A DNA stretch of 64,000 bases. It comes from Muribaculaceae bacterium. Lineage in GTDB: Bacteria > Bacteroidota > Bacteroidia > Bacteroidales > Muribaculaceae. Of the stretch, positions 62,285 through 64,000 are shown piece after piece (the first letter of the stretch is position 1; every line of letters begins with the position of its first letter). The notes below the pieces were generated by a model. The model saw nothing but the letters and a program-made list of their open reading frames with translations, was not told the DNA's origin and did not search any database. The position numbers were made by a program, and so were the translations under genes. The stretch spans positions 1-64,000 of the forward strand of contig JAIDTL010000134.1 in the NCBI GenBank assembly GCA_029060725.1, written 5' to 3'.

Positions 62285-63535
62285 TTAGATAAGATTATAA
62301 TTTTTTACCATATCCATGGCAGCGCCCATTGCTGTATCCATGTTATAATATTCCCAATCCGCAAATCTACCTGTCATATAGAAATTGACCTTTGCCAATT
62401 CATCTTTCAAAGAAGATATCTGTTCTTTTGTTGCGTGCCCTTGAATTGGATATGTATACTTATTATATTTGTGAGTAATATATCTTTTTACAAGGGGAGT
62501 TCTGCTTAGCTGATCCAAAATCTCATCCTTAGAAATGTAATCGGTGAATTCAATACTTCCTGTCATTTTTCCAGGAGCATTATTTGTCGTAGAGAAATTT
62601 CCTGTACATATAATTCGATGCGGTTCAATAGAATGGTCTGGAAGATAAATCCAGCTATATGGATTATTTTCGATTTCACAGAACACTGAGGTTGTTCCAT
62701 GAAAATCCAATTGTTCTATCCAATCAATATTATTAACAATATAATTACCGAGTAATCGAGGTAGTTGTTTAATGTTACCACAGAAAATTACAATATCAAA
62801 TTCTTCTAAATTGATAATCCATTTATCTTGGACTCTCTTAATTGATTCTATTGAAGAATTATATCGGATTTTAAGATTTTCTGCCATTCTGTTCGCAATC
62901 ATCTGAGACCCACCTTCTCTTTCGTACCAGAAAGTACTATGGACAAATTCCTTTTCTTCGACTCTTCTGACATTATTGTATATTATTTCGTCTCGTGTAG
63001 GCATCGGAAGTTTTCCTTGAAGCCATGTTAAAGGAACTTGTGACAAATCTCGTCTCCATACTTTTTCATTGTAAGGCTTAAAATACAATTCATACAGAGT
63101 GTTACCAAATCTATCCTTTAGAAACTCTTGAAAATTCTCTATTTCTTTATTTTCATCTTTGCCATTGGTCATATCTTTTAAAAATGGAATAAACAATTCG
63201 TCGTCAAACAGATATGCATGATTTTCTATTGGGTAAGGAATTCTTAGTCCATTGGGCATAAAGACAACTGAGTTACGGGTTGCTTTTGAAAACTCTTTTG
63301 TCTTATTGAAAAAACCCCAGAACAAATCAAACACATCATTCCTTTTTGTGTTGAATACGTGTCCACCACAAGTATGGAAAAGAGAACCTTCAATCATGTC
63401 ACACTTTATAAGACCACCAGGACGATCTTCCCTCTCAAAAATAGTAATATCAAATTTATTTCTCAATAAATTAGCTACTGTTAAACCACTTATACCCGCA
63501 CCAATTATAGCTATATTCTTTTTATTTAAGATCAT
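62285..63535 (-). CDS. FAD-dependent oxidoreductase, UDP-galactopyranose-mutase-like
   Basis: 416 residues. FAD motif IAIIGAGISGLTVANLL and EREDRPGGLIKCDMIEG, then HTCGGHVFNT and YNEKVWRRDL; C terminus FYMTGRFADWEYYNMDTAMG. This is the amine-oxidase/UGM superfamily found in surface-glycan loci, where members make furanose or oxidised sugars. The precise substrate is not clear. It overlaps the upstream glycosyltransferase gene by 14 nt. Confidence 0.8.
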   Translation of the reverse strand: MILNKKNIAIIGAGISGLTVANLLRNKFDITIFEREDRPGGLIKCDMIEGSLFHTCGGHVFNTKRNDVFDLFWGFFNKTKEFSKATRNSVVFMPNGLRIPYPIENHAYLFDDELFIPFLKDMTNGKDENKEIENFQEFLKDRFGNTLYELYFKPYNEKVWRRDLSQVPLTWLQGKLPMPTRDEIIYNNVRRVEEKEFVHSTFWYEREGGSQMIANRMAENLKIRYNSSIESIKRVQDKWIINLEEFDIVIFCGNIKQLPRLLGNYIVNNIDWIEQLDFHGTTSVFCEIENNPYSWIYLPDHSIEPHRIICTGNFSTTNNAPGKMTGSIEFTDYISKDEILDQLSRTPLVKRYITHKYNKYTYPIQGHATKEQISSLKDELAKVNFYMTGRFADWEYYNMDTAMGAAMDMVKNYNLI

Positions 63536-64000
63536 AATTTAAAATATTTTTTAATTCTTGGCTTCTTACTGATGTATAATGTTTTTGTAGGTATTCGCTA
63601 CGAAATTTCATATCTGGCTCACATTTTAAGGCTTCTTCAACTGACTCCTCAAATTCTTCATACGTTTGTATACTCCTTCCGAATTTTGGCAATTCAAAAT
63701 AATCGGTGTCTGAATTCTTTGGATAATGCATTATAATATTACATCCTGCTGATACAACTTCAAGAAATCTTGGTGTTACTTGACTAAAGCCATTTGTTTT
63801 TTTATCACTATCTAACCCAGGTGTTGTATATAAATATATTCTACTTTTTCGTAATATGTCGATATATCCTTGATAGTCATTAGCATTACCTACATAATTC
63901 CCTGATGAGTCGTAATAATTAAACGCACCGTCTTCCACGCGCTTAGTTACAATCGAGAAGCTTGGATGACGTTCACGATACTTATCGACATAATTCTGAA
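63522..64000 (-). CDS. Glycosyltransferase, C-terminal part (partial)
   Basis: The frame is open to the window edge (reading QNYVDKYRERHPSFSIVTKR before the segment that could start internally). It ends with VTPRFLEVVSAGCNIIMHYP and a helical tail, the donor-site half of a GT-B-like glycosyltransferase. The start lies beyond 64000. It begins the polysaccharide locus with the UGM-like gene. Confidence 0.7.
   Translation of the reverse strand, partial: QNYVDKYRERHPSFSIVTKRVEDGAFNYYDSSGNYVGNANDYQGYIDILRKSRIYLYTTPGLDSDKKTNGFSQVTPRFLEVVSAGCNIIMHYPKNSDTDYFELPKFGRSIQTYEEFEESVEEALKCEPDMKFRSEYLQKHYTSVRSQELKNILNYDLK

Overview
The window looks like a chromosomal segment of a Bacteroidales bacterium, most likely a gut Muribaculaceae-type organism (inference). 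The supporting signs are these. Twelve intergenic sites carry the Bacteroidota promoter form, a TTG about 19-20 bp upstream of TAnnTTTG. Secreted proteins have Bacteroidales-typical domains (DUF3244, FISUMP-like, sorting-domain-like C termini). Several genes lack Shine-Dalgarno sites, and the housekeeping genes have the lengths and motifs of that order. Both ends cut genes: an ECF sigma factor at the left and a glycosyltransferase at the right.

1-8.9 kb: sigma factor end; a Cu/Zn-type permease fused to a metal-binding domain, next to a small AraC regulator that also begins with a CxxC metal-binding-like segment; a secreted CE1-type esterase; acyl-ACP thioesterase; an AAA/PD-(D/E)XK protein; small membrane proteins; and a MATE exporter behind a structured leader. 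8.9-26.9 kb: mostly minus-strand housekeeping genes (mfd, an S41 protease, nadB, an OmpA/TPR lipoprotein, an acyltransferase/SDR/ATP-grasp operon, uvrC, apt, mnmG, ybeY, LD-carboxypeptidase). A perfect 16-bp parS site lies between apt and mnmG and suggests the replication-origin region of the chromosome. 27-34 kb: a TPR-membrane-HTH regulator divergent from an AT-rich cassette of secreted proteins. One of these is a subtilisin-like protease whose frame is broken at a run of nine A, with a 13-bp inverted repeat upstream.

34.2-47 kb: a remnant of a second AAA/PD-(D/E)XK gene, a beta-barrel protein, a radical SAM protein, a galacturonokinase-like GHMP kinase followed by two sugar nucleotidyltransferases (one is RmlA), a large TPR protein with its outer-membrane partner, a MazG-like hydrolase and FtcD. 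47-53 kb: a MazE/MazF pair, small ORFs, and GDP-fucose genes (gmd, fcl) with a nucleotidyltransferase-GHMP kinase fusion. This last region is studded with short palindromes whose stems vary but which are bounded by a constant AGTATT. One array of them is translated in frame inside the kinase fusion.

53.5-61.9 kb is the most likely undescribed system: an AT-rich minus-strand island of nine genes. A STAS-GHKL ATPase, a DUF4325-like STAS protein, two membrane proteins and two small unknowns are followed, from a separate strong promoter, by a phosphoribosyltransferase-like protein, an SMC/RecF-like ATPase and a two-helix membrane protein. The layout is that of a membrane-linked signalling or anti-phage module, but no function is proven. 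62-64 kb is the start of a surface-polysaccharide locus (FAD-dependent UGM-like protein and a glycosyltransferase).
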